From: Owenia fusiformis
Taxonomy: Eukaryota; Annelida; Polychaeta; Sabellida; Oweniidae
DNA length: 64,000 bases
Assembly (NCBI GenBank): GCA_903813345.2
Contig: CAIIXF020000008.1
Span: 23,418,822-23,482,821 of the forward strand
Reading direction: 5' to 3'
Shown here: positions 11,194 through 22,294 of the stretch, piece by piece
How the letters are laid out: the number at the start of each line of letters is the position of its first letter
How positions within the stretch are numbered: position 1 is the stretch's first letter
Notes under the pieces: generated by a model
What the model was told of the DNA's origin: nothing
The model's database searches: none
Seen by the model: the letters and a program-made list of their open reading frames with translations, nothing else
Position numbers and translations under genes: made by a program

Positions 11194-12746
11194 TTTACCA
11201 ATGTATCCATTGTTATTTTGGGTCTAAATTTTGCCCATGTATACATGGATAATTCATGATATTGTAATTGTCTAATTAGCATAAGGTATAGTGTAAGATT
11301 GTTTTAATTGTCAAACTATTCTTCAGTATTGGAGGCTAAATAAATAAATAAATAAATATCCCTTTTAAATTTGAAGGTGATATATGTAGCGGTTTTGGAG
11401 AAAACTGCCAGATGTACGGACGGGCGGACGGGCGGACAGACGGACGGACGCGCCTAGGCCGACAATATGGCCCCACACTATGTGGTGGGGACATAAAAAT
11501 GTGATTTCAAATGACAATTAACTTGGCAGTTTACATAGAGACAGTTTCATATGTACAAGAGTTTCACATTAAGTTATATAAAATCACAGAGTATTCTTAA
11601 CTGTCTAAGCCATATTTGTTGTTCAGGGCATATACAAATTTCAAATGACCATTTAAAAGAAGCCTAAATCCCTGGGTAATCAAATGAAATAATAGTGAAA
11701 TATAATCTGTATTCCTAAATTGACTGTATTCAAGCCTTCTATAAACTGTGAACAAAGTCAATGTTTCACCTGGCATTTATTCGTCAACACTGCACCTGGT
11801 AATATGAGTAATGTATAACGTCATAACGGCGGGCCATAATACTGGCGAGCCATCATGAATATTCAAAAAAGTTTGGTGAGTTTTCATGTTCGAATCGTCA
11901 TATATAGACAGGTTCCAATTCAAATAATTTAAGTTTTTGAGGCATTTTTTAGAAAAAGCAACAGACCTATTTTTACTAGATCAGTTTTTCATGCTGATAA
12001 AGATATTAAAAGATGACAGCTCAACGGGGTGGTCACGACACTAAATTTTGGCATTTTTACCCCCCTAGGAAAATATTCTAGGGGGTACTATGAAACTAGT
12101 TCATAACTCAAAGGATATATGAGCTATTGTTCTGAGTTGTACACCATACATTGCTAGTACAAATATGAATACTATCCTAAAGTAATGGGTTGATACCCTT
12201 ATTGGTCTCAGAAAAATACAAAAAACAGGAAAAAGATACGCAATTTTTGTCTTGCCAATTTTATATTTGTAGCTTCAAGCACAATATGACAGCTTTAACA
12301 GCTCATAGTAGTATTCTAAAAACATTTCTAAGCTATGTGTGGTATTGTAATACATCTATTTTAGTTATAAAGTACTATTTTGTAATTTTAATATGACTTT
12401 ATAGTGCCCTACCCCTGGAAAATTGAAGAAAGTGGATGTGGTGAATTTTATCATTTTGCAGCATTAAGTTAGAAACATGTATTGAAAGACACCAAATCAA
12501 TAAATTCATACCATCATCAAATGTTAGGTGACTTTCTAATTCATTTATTACTAGAATATAGGACTTAAGATATTTTATATGTAAGTTTTCAATTAAGTAC
12601 ATGTATCATAATGAAATCTAGTGAAATCACATACTAGAGAGGTTGGCATACAGTCTGGACATTGACATAAAGTCTAAACATTATAATCATCAATTGATCT
12701 CATTTTAGCAACTAGACTATGATGGTCATCATGCACAAGTAATGTA

Positions 12747-13575
12747 CAGTAGAACCTGCTAAGTGGAACACCTCTGTAAGTGGAACACCTCCCAAGTGGA
12801 ACGCCTTTTCAAAGTCCCGTTTTAAAAACCCATTGACTTAATGTTAATTGAATCTCTGTAAGTGGAACACCTCCAAACTTGAACAGTGAACACCCCATAT
12901 TGAAAAATTAACCTGCTAAGTGGAATAGTCAATTTCCATAGATTTCAATATTGATATATGTAAACAGAATTAATCTCCTTCAATGATATCTGGGTATGAA
13001 AACAGGTAATACTGTGATAAATGGCAAATTAGGATTTTAATGGATTAACCTCCTGTAGAGGTCAACATGTGATGCAACCAATAATTAATTTGATTATCAG
13101 CAAATTAAGATTTCATAAGATTTTCATTCAGAAAATTGGATTAACCTCTTGTAGAACTGGACACGTGATGCTACCACTAATTAATATCCCTTGCTGTTTG
13201 TTTCAAACTTTATAAGTAAGATTAAAAATGTCATTTAAAAACAATTAAATTATTAACAGTAGGAACAAGTCTTTAAAACTTAATTGCCTAATCCTTGTAC
13301 CTGAGACTGGCACAATTAGGAGGATTAAGAATATCAGAAAACATTTTTGGCAGAATGAGGAGGATTAAGAATGTCAGATACCTTTTTGAGTTAAATAAAT
13401 GGATTATAAATGGTATATACCTGCCCTGTAATGAAGGGAGAATCATATTTCCAATGATACATATAAATCCCATATTTGATTTTGTATGTTCCCTGTGAAC
13501 CCAAAACCTCTGTAAGTGGAACATCTTCTAGTAAGTGGAACGCAGAACGGAGAGTGTTCCACTTACACAGGTATT
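12747..13575. mobile_element. Pogo/Tigger-like MITE with AAGTGGAACACCT repeats
   Basis: It starts CAGTAGAACCTGCTAAGTGG after TA (12745-12746). The repeated phrase GTAAGTGGAACACCTC recurs several times inside. The right end is GTGTTCCACTTACACAGG, a partly decayed inverted copy of the left end. It lies inside the long-arm element at 11905-15958. Confidence 0.6.
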
Positions 13576-15426
13576 TACATAATAATGTTATAAAGGAGCA
13601 TGTAGGTTATCGCAAACAACTTCAGACAATTCTAACTTGAATTATGAATATTTTCTGACCATGAACATGGGTATATCTTTTAGATCTATTCATTATCTTC
13701 AAGAAAAGTAAATATAATGATTAATCAGACCTAAGTGATATTAAAGGGAATGGCCCAATCAACATACTTTTTACTAAAAATGTTGACCTAATTTTTACCA
13801 AAGATGCAACCTTTAATTATATTGTTGAATGCATAATTAGAATATGCTTTGAGACATGTTCTATTTCCTAAGAGGAAAAGTGGATTGCTCCAGGGACACT
13901 GAATTTGGATGACCAAAATGAACTGAAACCAATGGATAGCATGAATTTTTTCAAAGGGGAAATAACATGGGGAACACTAATCTTAGGGGAATTCAGTTTT
14001 CTTTTCAAGAGCTATTTGATACATTAAAATAAAGAATAGTAATGCATTAAACATTGTTAAAATGATTGCATTTTTGGTGAAAATGAGGTCAACAACTTTG
14101 AAAAAATATATTGATGGGTTGATTGCTAGTGAAATATCTCCGAGTCCGATTGACTTTATTATCCCTGTATATCTGTCTTCATGGTCAGAAAATAGTCATA
14201 ATCAAAGATATAACTGTCTGAAATTGTTTGTGATAACTTACCTGAACCTTTCCAGGTCAAATCAGGAGTGACAAAATTATTTCAACCAAATTTTTGACAT
14301 GTCTTCAAATACGATAATATTTTCTTCATAAGATAGAGTGTCACTTGTGAAATTTATTGATTGACCTGAGATCTTACCATATCTTTATGACAGAGAAGCG
14401 AAATAGCCATATTGAACTTTAATGATGTTTGTTTAATTGTTGTTTGCCACTTTTCGACAATTGTCAAAATTTGGGGGTTTGGGGGAGGGGTACAATTAGG
14501 TTAAAAAATTCACCTGATTCAGACTATCCTTAAATGAGCACTGATTCACCCGAGAGCATAACTTTTTCAAAACATGTAAGTGTTATTTTTGGACCACTCA
14601 CATTAATGTTTCGTCTAATTTTCCCTTAGAGTTTCATCATCATTGTCCAAATCTTTGTTGAGATATTTGAGATATATGAATGTTCATTATTAAAATCTTG
14701 CCTTCCTTTGCAGTTGGAAAAGATTCGGCATTAGGTGTTATAAGTCCTAGAGCACGATAAATAAAAAAAATAACAACAAAATGACATAGAACTGATAGAC
14801 GTTTTCTCCTGTGCGTGTCAGCCTTGGTCTACCAAATTGCTATTCAGTAGGAAGAAACTCATTTTTCAGTTTCCATTTTAATTTCCTGACAAATAGAGCG
14901 TAGCAACTTCTGTTTTAGAGAACAATAGAACAATAGAAAAGATTACTTTACCATAATTTTAATCATCCCACATTGTAGACATATTTAGAATTAAAAATAT
15001 GAAGAGAATGACAAAACCTCTTAAAACACATTTCTTAGGAAACAAATAGTGTCGTATTCTTGTTACTATGGCAACAGAGTTTTTTCTTTTTGTCATTTTT
15101 GTCATACAGATTACCTATCATACCAGGACCAAATCCTGAAAATTTGAATTCAGTATCTTCATTACTAGTATCTTAGATATATAGGTTTCTTATAGTGTCC
15201 CCTGCAGATTTTATCGGATGATATAAGGAAAATGCTCTGAAGAGGGTTGCCCAAGGATGCCACTTAACAGTTCTGGTATTTTTGAGGTCCCAACCCTCTA
15301 TTCATAGGAATAGTTAACCATTGTAAAGCTTCTCATGGTTAACTGACAGAATTGATTGTATCTTCAACTAAGAAGACAATAAAATGTTAAAACCAGAAGA
15401 AAACCACACGAACTTTCTTCTATTTA
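13576..15426. other. Internal non-coding part of the long-arm element
   Basis: AT-rich sequence between the pogo-like MITE and the right arm. Only short random open frames (for example 14062-14271) and no domains are visible. I see no transposase remnant. Confidence 0.4.
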
Positions 15427-16209
15427 CCAGGGGTAGGGCACTATAAAGTCATATTAAAATTACAAAATAGTACTTCATCACTATAATAGATGTATTACAA
15501 TATCGCACATAGCTTGGGAATGTTGTTAGAATACTACTTTGAGCTGTTTAAGTTATCATAATTTGCTTGAAGCTACAAATATAAAATAAGCAAGAAAAAA
15601 TGACAAAAATTGCATATTTTTTTCTAATTAATTGTATTTTTCCGAAACCAACAAAGATATCAACCTATAACTTTAGGGTAGTATTCATCTTTGTACTAAC
15701 AATGTATGCTGTAGAACTCAGAACAATAGTTTATATATCCTTTGAGTTATGAACTAATATTATAGTACCCCCTAAAATAATTCCCTAGGGGGGTAAAAAC
15801 GCTAAAATTCAGTGTCGTGACCACCCCGTTGAGCTGTCATCTTTTAATATCTTTATCAGCATGAAAAACTGATCCAGAAAAAATAGGTCTGTTGCTTTTT
15901 CTAAAAAATGCCTCAAAAACCCTTTCCCTTGAGATATTCTGAAATTGGAACCTGTCTAATAGACTTCAGAGCAGGTGTTATATTGACGAATACATACCAT
16001 TAGTGCTAGGCACAAAAGCTTTCGACCTGTGAGATATGTAACTCAACTGAAATCAAATGAAATGAAAATGTTAGTGTCTAGCCCTGCAGTATGTATCCGT
16101 CAATATTTCAGTCTATATTTCTTTTATACAGTATTGTAACACTGAGAAATTTAGACTGAGAGCTAAGATTTTGTCTCACAAAATACCCTCTTAGTTTTTT
16201 ATTACACAG

Positions 16210-16382
16210 ATGAAGATCTGAAGAGTAGCTGGTGCATGCAGTTGGCAGGATGTACACCAGTCAACAGTACAGATGAGCAGGGCAGAGAGAGGTTTATGGT
16301 ATTTCCTCCACATGTTTACATCAGGGGGAACCTACCACGTTGGTACACAAAAAGACTGGACCCTGAGAGAGGGAGAAGCCAG
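16210..16382 (+). CDS. C1GALT1: C1GALT1-like, penultimate exon
   Basis: This 173-bp exon is too short to stand out as an ORF. The acceptor ATTACACAG precedes 16210. The first two bases complete the split codon from the exon ending at 574 (A+AT = Asn), and the reading runs EDLKSSWCMQLAGCTPVN, then GRERFMVFPPHVYIRG, then LPRWYTKRLDPERGRSQ. This matches the region of C1GALT1 with the EDL...G-C and F-P-P/E-H motifs. The donor is CAG|GTAAGC, phase 0. The upstream intron (575-16209) is 15,635 bp and full of mobile elements; the downstream intron is 188 bp. Confidence 0.85.
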
Positions 16383-16570
16383 GTAAGCTTCCCTCCAGTC
16401 TCAAGAATATAAGTACAGTATAGTCAGAGATTATCTTATTGTTTAATAAAGGAGTATAGTAATTCAGCTAGAAAATGAGATAATAATGTTCAAATTCTAG
16501 AGAACAATCATACAACATGCATGACTTAAAAGGCTCTCATTAAAATACATCATAAGTCTTTTATTTTCAG

Positions 16571-16684
16571 GGTTCCAATTGTTGCAGCGATTATCCAATA
16601 GGTTTCCACTATATCGATACTGCTATGATGTATGATATGTATTACTTCTTCTATACAATGAAAATAGACAAACAGTTTTTATGA
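16571..16684 (+). CDS. C1GALT1: C1GALT1-like, terminal coding exon
   Basis: The acceptor TTATTTTCAG ends at 16570. The exon reads GSNCCSDYPIGFHYIDTAMM..., followed by a Tyr/Phe-rich tail, with the TGA stop at 16682-16684. The CCSD and FHY(V/I)D motifs are the conserved C-terminal signature of C1GALT1-type GT31 enzymes; the paired cysteines form disulfides in that family. The protein ends soon after this motif, without the longer tail of vertebrate enzymes. I see no clear poly(A) signal in the next 300 bp. Confidence 0.86.
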   Translation, partial: GSNCCSDYPIGFHYIDTAMMYDMYYFFYTMKIDKQFL

Positions 16685-17756
16685 GCATAAAAACATGATG
16701 CTAACTGGGGTTATTAAGTTATTTATTCACTTATTTATATAAATTTGTATAGAAGGGGGCTAAATATTGCAAAGGAACATACAAAATGGTTAATTGCCAA
16801 GATTTTATGTTATAAGTGATTAATCTATTGCGAAAGAAATGTATTTAGAAATCAATACTTTTTTTATTTATCTTATTTTACTCATGTTTTATTCATATAG
16901 ACTTTAATGGACAGATGTTAGTGAATTGCTCAGTGTTTACATACTTAAGCCATAAGAAATTCTATTAAATTCAGTCAAAGTGATGTCATTGAAATCTACA
17001 TGAAAAAGTACATCTAGCATGGGAAGATCCAGGAGCTAACAATGAGGGGCCGGATTTCAAGAGTTTTCCGTGCTTGCCTATAAAAAAATGTTGGTCCCCT
17101 AAAACCAAAAACTGGGCCTCAAATTATCAAAATTTATCGATTATCTGGCCCAAAAACCTCATTGGGTTATTATGGTTTATATCGCAACCCAAAAAGTGTG
17201 TATTAAGATTTACTTTCCTGTTATCCCAAAATCTGCTTGGAACTGAACCATTAGATTGCTATGGGAAATTCTTTTCTTATATTGCACAGATATCATTTTC
17301 TTTTACTGGTCATATTTAATTTGCATATTACCATTAGATACATAAGGGTGATATGAAAATTGAACCACTAAAACAGAAGAGCTTAACTAAAGGAGAATGG
17401 GTTGGTTTGTTACATTAGCGACATGGCAGTTCTTATTATTCAATTGTCTTCATTTGCCATTGTCTTTGTTCCATTAAAATCATATCCCCCTCGAACTTCG
17501 TTCAGTGGGATAATTTAACTGTAAGCGATAAATGTTAAAATTAAAAGAGTTCTGATTCGTTTTTTGTTTGTTAAAACAAATAGTAACTGTACTGCCAAAT
17601 TTTCCCCTCAAAATATCCTGTCCACTCGCATGTTCCCTTGGGTCTGCTGCCCCAGAAACAGTGGACAGGATATAATATTCCCTTTGGAAAAATACTTTGC
17701 ACTATTTCCCTAAATGGCAGTCACTATTTGTATTCTAATACATCATACATACCTAT
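16685..17756. other. Downstream of the C1GALT1-like gene; 3' UTR and repeat remnants
   Basis: No further exon is recognised. A stretch at about 17336-17390 (ending GATATGAAAATTGAACCACT) matches, in inverted orientation, sequence at about 33200-33245. A block at about 17488-17515 (CCCTCGAACTTCGTTCAGTG) resembles the right end of the pearl-like copy 1 at about 5310. Both are dispersed-repeat remnants. Confidence 0.4.
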
Positions 17757-18085
17757 AGCAGCACACAAAGTGAGGATACACTACTCCTATCTAGTACTAG
17801 ACAGCAGCACACAAAGTGAGGATACGCTACTACTTTCTAGAACTAATACATCAAACATACCTATAGCAGCACACACAGTGAGGATACACTACTCCTATCT
17901 AGTACTAATACATCATACATACCTATAGCAGCACACAAAGTGAGGATACACTACTACTTTCTAGTACTAATACATCATACATACCTATAGCAGCACACAA
18001 AGTGAGGATACACTACTACTTTCTAGTACTAATACATCATACATACCTATAGCAGCACACAAAGTGAGGATACGCTACTCCTATC
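17757..18085 (+). repeat. Minisatellite, about 62-63-bp period
   Basis: About five to six copies of a unit containing GCAGCACACAAAGTGAGGAT, followed by ACACTACT(A/C)CT and CTAGTACTAATACATCATAC. Unit starts are near 17757, 17803, 17863, 17926, 17989 and 18052; one unit is shortened to about 46 bp. The 96-codon frame here is a by-product of the repeat. Confidence 0.85.
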
Positions 18086-18278
18086 CAGTTCTGATGTCCT
18101 TTTACGAGAGTTACTCTAAGAGGGTCCATGTAAGTACCTACAGAAAGAACATATAAAAAGCTATATACAAAAATTGTAATAAATCCTACCAGATCCAGTT
18201 TTTATAGCAATGACATTAAGCTCTGGATGTCAAGGGAGAGAATGAATGTAAAATACTATGAAATTTACATTCGAACAT

Positions 18279-18627
18279 GACTGTATTCACGCCTTCTATA
18301 AACTGTAAACAAAGTCAATGCTTCAGCTGGGTTATATTCGAGATCAATAACCCAGTTAATACGTGTAATGTGTGACGTCATAATGGTGGGTCATAGTAAT
18401 GGTGGACCATGATGAATATTCGAAACATTTTGGTGAGTTGTCATGTTCGAATCGTAATATAGACCTCAGAGCAGGGGTAATATCGTCGAATACACCCCTT
18501 GGGGCTAGGCATAAAAGCTTTCGAACCCCTCACTCCCTTGGGTCGTTCAGGGTACAGAAAACGTTTGTGCTTAGCCCTACATGGTGTATTCGACGATATT
18601 ACCCCTGCTTTTCAGTCTATATTTCTT
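18279..18627. mobile_element. MITE family A, uninterrupted copy
   Basis: It matches 11722-11904 plus 15959-16122. The right half is a strong hairpin: arm GCAGGGGTAATATCGTCGAA at about 18473 and its reverse complement ending at about 18610, each about 50 bp. It gives the pre-insertion sequence for the long-arm element. Confidence 0.75.
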
Positions 18628-19710
18628 AATTATCACATGGTTAAACTCCCCGTCTAAAGTTTGAAAATATTTTTTTATCATTCATTTACTATTTGTCATG
18701 ACTTAAAAAGTTATTTTAGAGATTAAAGAAAAAAGAAATTTTTTGAAAAAAAATTTGTGAGCATTTCATTTCTCAAATATTCAAATTTCCCGCCATTTTT
18801 CAAAAAAAGTTGAATTTTTTTAATCATCAAATATTTCTTAATGCATTTCAAAAAAGATTTTCTTTTTAACACCAATGCAAAGATTGAACAAAGGACACAC
18901 TATTTCAATAATAAAATGCCATATTTAATGGGCCACTTCAATGTTTTAGCATATCAAAAATATTTTGAAACATTAGTGATGTCACTAAGGTAGCAAAAAC
19001 TTTTTGAAAAAAATGGAAATTTTTTTTTCGATGTCAATCTTTTTTAAATATGCTAGACTTCAATAATAAACAAATGTTGATTGTCTAACCAGGTTAAAAG
19101 GAAGAATATATTATGTTTTAGATATCGTTGTACCATTGGTTTCTATGAGAACTAAAATTTTGAAATGCATTTTTCTCGGAACCATTTTCATGCACTGATC
19201 AGTTCATTTCTCGCTTATTTATGAACCGATTTTTTAAATATTTTCGGCAAAAAACATGCAAGGATGAATGCTATGCATTGGTATGAATTGTGGCTAATTA
19301 AATGATATGTGTGACCTCTAAAAGTTAGTTTTAAATAAATTCACAAATTTTGGAAGAAAAAGTCTATCAAAAACCACTTTTTGAAATTTAAAAAAAAAGT
19401 TTCACATATCACACTTTGATAACATTGGGTAAGACTACAATACAAGCCAAATTGGTTTAAACTTTAGATGGGGACTCTAAGAGTTTCTAAGAATTCTGAT
19501 TGGTCAATTGTGATGATGCATATTTCATATCACATGGCATGTGACTCATTTTTTGTGTGATATGGTGGACTGTATCACTATGGAGTCAATTGCAAAAGTG
19601 TAACATCACTGGTTATATCACTTTGTAGCTAAAGAAAACAGCATGATGTCATATTATTTCACAAAGACAGCTGTATGACCTCATATTATTTCACAGTCTA
19701 ATCATCTTAA
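18628..19710. other. AT-rich non-coding spacer
   Basis: Low-complexity A/T runs and short motifs. No open frame, TIR pair or exon is recognised. Confidence 0.4.
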
Positions 19711-20175
19711 GGTGTTAGGTTCCATATCCATACGCCAAAAGGTATGACCCATATATAGTCCATTTAAAAATCTGTGGTTTTGTTCTAAATAACGCCATAG
19801 TTGGCTTCTAGGGTACCTAGTATGCCACTATTTGGTATCAAAATAAAGAGGGGGAGTTCAACTTTCATTTGAATTACGAAAATCGAGATGTAGGTCAAAT
19901 AGTTCCCACGTGAGCATGTTTACTACGCGTTTGCCCGTCATCTCAGAATTGAGAAAATGGTAGCAAACGCGAGTTGCAATTAATGGATGCTGATATCTTA
20001 AAAAGAATAGCCTGACTCCCTATAATTTGATGTAGATCGAACCCCTATATGAACAGGTATATTTTGATATATAACACTATGAGGGGTAAGCGTTTTATAG
20101 TTGATCACGAACGCCATATGTGCATAGTGTTGTTCTGAATTTTCGAATTTGGTGTTGGATTACAGTACTCACACC
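19711..20175 (+). mobile_element. GGTGTGAG-ended MITE, copy 2, TTAA-flanked
   Basis: TTAA lies at both flanks (19707-19710 and 20176-20179). It starts GGTGTTAGGTTCCATATCC and ends GGATTACAGTACTCACACC. It is a close direct copy of 21631-22101 and the inverse of 2599-3063. A four-base TTAA duplication with short TIRs points to a piggyBac/Kolobok-type non-autonomous element. Confidence 0.8.
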
Positions 20176-20179
20176 TTAA

Positions 20180-20957
20180 TAGGGTGTCGACTTTTAGCTT
20201 GCAACCGAAGATACCTCAAGAAAAGCCGGAGATTGCCGAAGATTTTCTTTGCAAACGAAGTTGGCCGAGGGTACCATGAATGTGAAGAGGACTGTCTAAT
20301 TGGTCAAAAAGAGAGGCTCGGCATTCTCCGTCAGATTAAATCGGCAAAATTCGGCTGCATGGCCCAACCTCGATTGAATGGGAAAGATGCTGTCCCCACC
20401 TTAATATGAGGCCTAAAATTGTCTGCTAGTTGGCCAGAGACCAATATTCTAGTAGAATTTGAGAACAGGAACGATTTTTTGGTTCTGCGTAGGGCAAACA
20501 ATGATTTAATAAAATCACTTTCAACCCTTCGGTGCGCATAAGAATGGTCATAAGAGGCCCGTGGAAGTCATAAATGAAAGAAAGCCCTCTGAAATTCTGT
20601 CAAAATTGCAGGTTATTTCTTCATTTTTGCTTAAATTACATGATTTAGAGGGCCCATATCTCACTGAAATTGCTACAATGTAGCGATTATTCATTTTTAC
20701 AGGCTAGATATTTATTTATTTATTTTTATTTAGCTAGTTATTCAGAACTACGCTTTTGTATCAGCGACACACTTTCACAGGTGCGTCTTTACAATAAAAC
20801 ATAATATATCTAAAACTGAGTCTTAAGAATCGTTAAGATTGCACTAAAACTTTAGTGGTTAAAATACGTTTCCTATGCGACTAAAATCCTCAATAACTAA
20901 TACATCTTAATTAAAAAACATTTTAGATGCTGTGCCAAATGTTGAACCTAAATATTG
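20180..20957. other. Spacer, nothing firmly recognised
   Basis: It contains most of an 86-codon open frame (20149-20409) without recognisable domain. It also has a short TTTATTTA repeat near 20710. Confidence 0.35.
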
Positions 20958-21176
20958 TCACCCAAGTCTAAAAGCCTCATCACCTAGAATCCATTGAAGT
21001 TTACATTCAGGTGAAGACGTGAAGAATGTTTCACTCAGGGCAGATGGAATTTTACTTTCAATTGTTTTGAAGAACACATTACACTGGTCATTATAGTGGG
21101 GACAGAGTAGAAGTCTATGTTCTACCGTTTCAATCATATTTGTACAAAAATTGCAATTTGGGTCCGTGATACAGTG
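20958..21176 (-). pseudogene. LINE ORF2 C-terminal fragment
   Basis: Reading the minus strand from about 21176 to the TGA at 20958-20960 gives DPNCNFCTNMIETVEHRLLL and CPHYNDQCNVFF. The C-x-x-C...EH-x-L-L-x-C pattern is the zinc-knuckle-like tail of endonuclease LINEs. A short tail (GDEAFRLG, stop) follows. Only the 3' end is present, typical of 5'-truncated LINE insertions. It is a different family from the ORF2 at 7579. Confidence 0.65.
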
Positions 21177-21630
21177 TCAGGTCAACAGAAACAGTGTGAT
21201 TTTTAAATTGCTACATTGTTATTTCAAAATACAGCTGTGGGGGAAACTGCTATTTACTAGGATTTGGGCAAAAATGGCCAAATTTCAGTCAAAATCCTCG
21301 GAACATAGGGCCTTTGTCGTAGATTTAGTCAATGATGGAACTCTTAGTAGAAGGTGTACCATATAGGGAATGAAAGCTGTTTGTCAGACGTATCATCTTC
21401 TTCAATAAACTCAGAGATAGTCAGGTTAGATTTGTGACGTCACAGTGGCAAAGTTAGACTAGCATATTCAGACGTATTTGGGGTAGGGCAAATTAACCCT
21501 TTCTAGCCTAAATGGATAAATTTTTCACATAGTCAGCCAGTTCTGAATATTTTATGCATTTTGAACTAAAAATGATATTTTCTGCCAAAAAAAGTTGCAG
21601 AGACAAAAATCAGTGTGATGTCATAAAACA

Positions 21631-22101
21631 GGTGTGAGGTTCCATATCCATATCCATCCACCAAAAGATATGACCCCTATATAGTCAATTTAAAAACTTG
21701 TGGTTTTGTTCTAAATGACGCCATAGTTGGCTTCTAGGGTACCTAGTATGCCACTTTTTGGTATCAAAATAAAGAAGAGTTAAACTTTCATTTGAATTAC
21801 GAAAATAGCGATGTAGGTCAAAATAATACCGACGTAAGCATGTTTACTACGTGTTTGCCCATCATCTCAGAATTGAGGAAATGGTAGCAAATGCGAGTTA
21901 CAATAAATGGATGCTGATATCTCAAAAAGTAACCTGACTCCCTATAATTTGATGTAGATCAATCGAACCCCTATATGAACAGGTACATTTTGATATATAA
22001 CACTATGGGGGGTAAGCGTTTTATAGTTGATCATGAATGCCATATGTGCAAAGTATTGTTCTGAATTTTCGAATTTGGTGTTGGATTACGGTACTCACAC
22101 C
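21631..22101 (+). mobile_element. GGTGTGAG-ended MITE, copy 3
   Basis: It starts GGTGTGAGGTTCCATATCC and ends TACGGTACTCACACC. It is near-identical in layout to 19711-20175, 1.9 kb away in the same orientation. No clear four-base duplication remains. Confidence 0.75.
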
Positions 22102-22294
22102 ATATTTATATCTTTTATTGACTCAATAACCATGTCATGTAAATGACATATCAGTCACTACAGTGTACAAAAAACTACAAACTACATATTAGAAAACTAC
22201 TTTACATCAGTTTCACATGTCAAGGTATGATAACAGAATATCAGTGTGGTGTTTCCATAATATATGTGTTTTTAAAATGTTTACATAATATTAT

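Larger units (their letters stand above)
7245..11358 (+). mobile_element. Non-LTR retrotransposon (LINE), apparently intact ORF2
   Basis: It contains the end of an ORF1-like frame, a complete 3.6-kb ORF2 and a (TAAA)n tail (11337-11358). It lies in the sense orientation within intron 1 of the C1GALT1-like gene. The 5' boundary is not resolved; no target duplication could be identified by eye. The TAAA tandem tail and the EEP-RT-zinc-knuckle order place it among endonuclease-type LINEs. The clade (I/Nimb, CR1, L2 or RTE-like) is left open. Confidence 0.85.
5777..11497 (+). mobile_element. Pearl-like element, copy 2, split by a LINE
   Basis: It starts with the same left end as copy 1 (AACAAGAACACAAATGTGTA, then ATGTCCCACC). 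About six core units follow, starting near 5930, 6091, 6253, 6412, 6561 and 6723, period about 150-162 bp. The right part, after the LINE, has an (ACGG/GCGG) tract at about 11415-11450 and ends with a hairpin, CCCCACACTATGTGGTGGGG. ATGTCCC(C)ACCA at the left and TGGTGGGGACAT at the right are inverted. I infer the LINE inserted into this element, because the ACGG tract and hairpin lie beyond the LINE tail. Confidence 0.7.
11905..15958. mobile_element. 4.05-kb element with about 520-bp inverted arms
   Basis: Left arm 11905-12418 and right arm 15427-15958 are reverse complements with minor changes. They share TAGACAGGTTCC / GGAACCTGTCTA at the tips, then GGCATTTTTTAGAAAAAGCA, AACGGGGTGGTCACGACACT and GTGCCCTACCCCTGG blocks. 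The flanks suggest a short duplication (ATA). The internal part has no ORF with recognisable domains and contains a second MITE (12747-13575). Probably a non-autonomous long-TIR element; superfamily not determined. Confidence 0.8.
11722..16122. mobile_element. Short MITE family A, split by a 4.05-kb insertion
   Basis: The left part (11722-11904) and right part (15959-16122) match an uninterrupted copy at 18279-18627. The join in that copy (ATATAGACCTCAGAGCAGG) corresponds to the flanks here, so the insertion point is fixed. The right part ends in a hairpin around CTAGGCACAAAAGCTTT and TAGCCCTGCAG. It ends about 90 bp before the exon at 16210. Confidence 0.75.

Noticed and set aside
17757-18085. 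Regularly spaced repeats that could suggest a CRISPR array
   Set aside because: The whole 62-63-bp unit is conserved with no unique spacers, and the DNA is eukaryotic; it is a minisatellite.
20149-20409. 86-codon frame between two MITEs
   Set aside because: It starts inside a MITE, has no recognisable motif and no splice sites; treated as chance.
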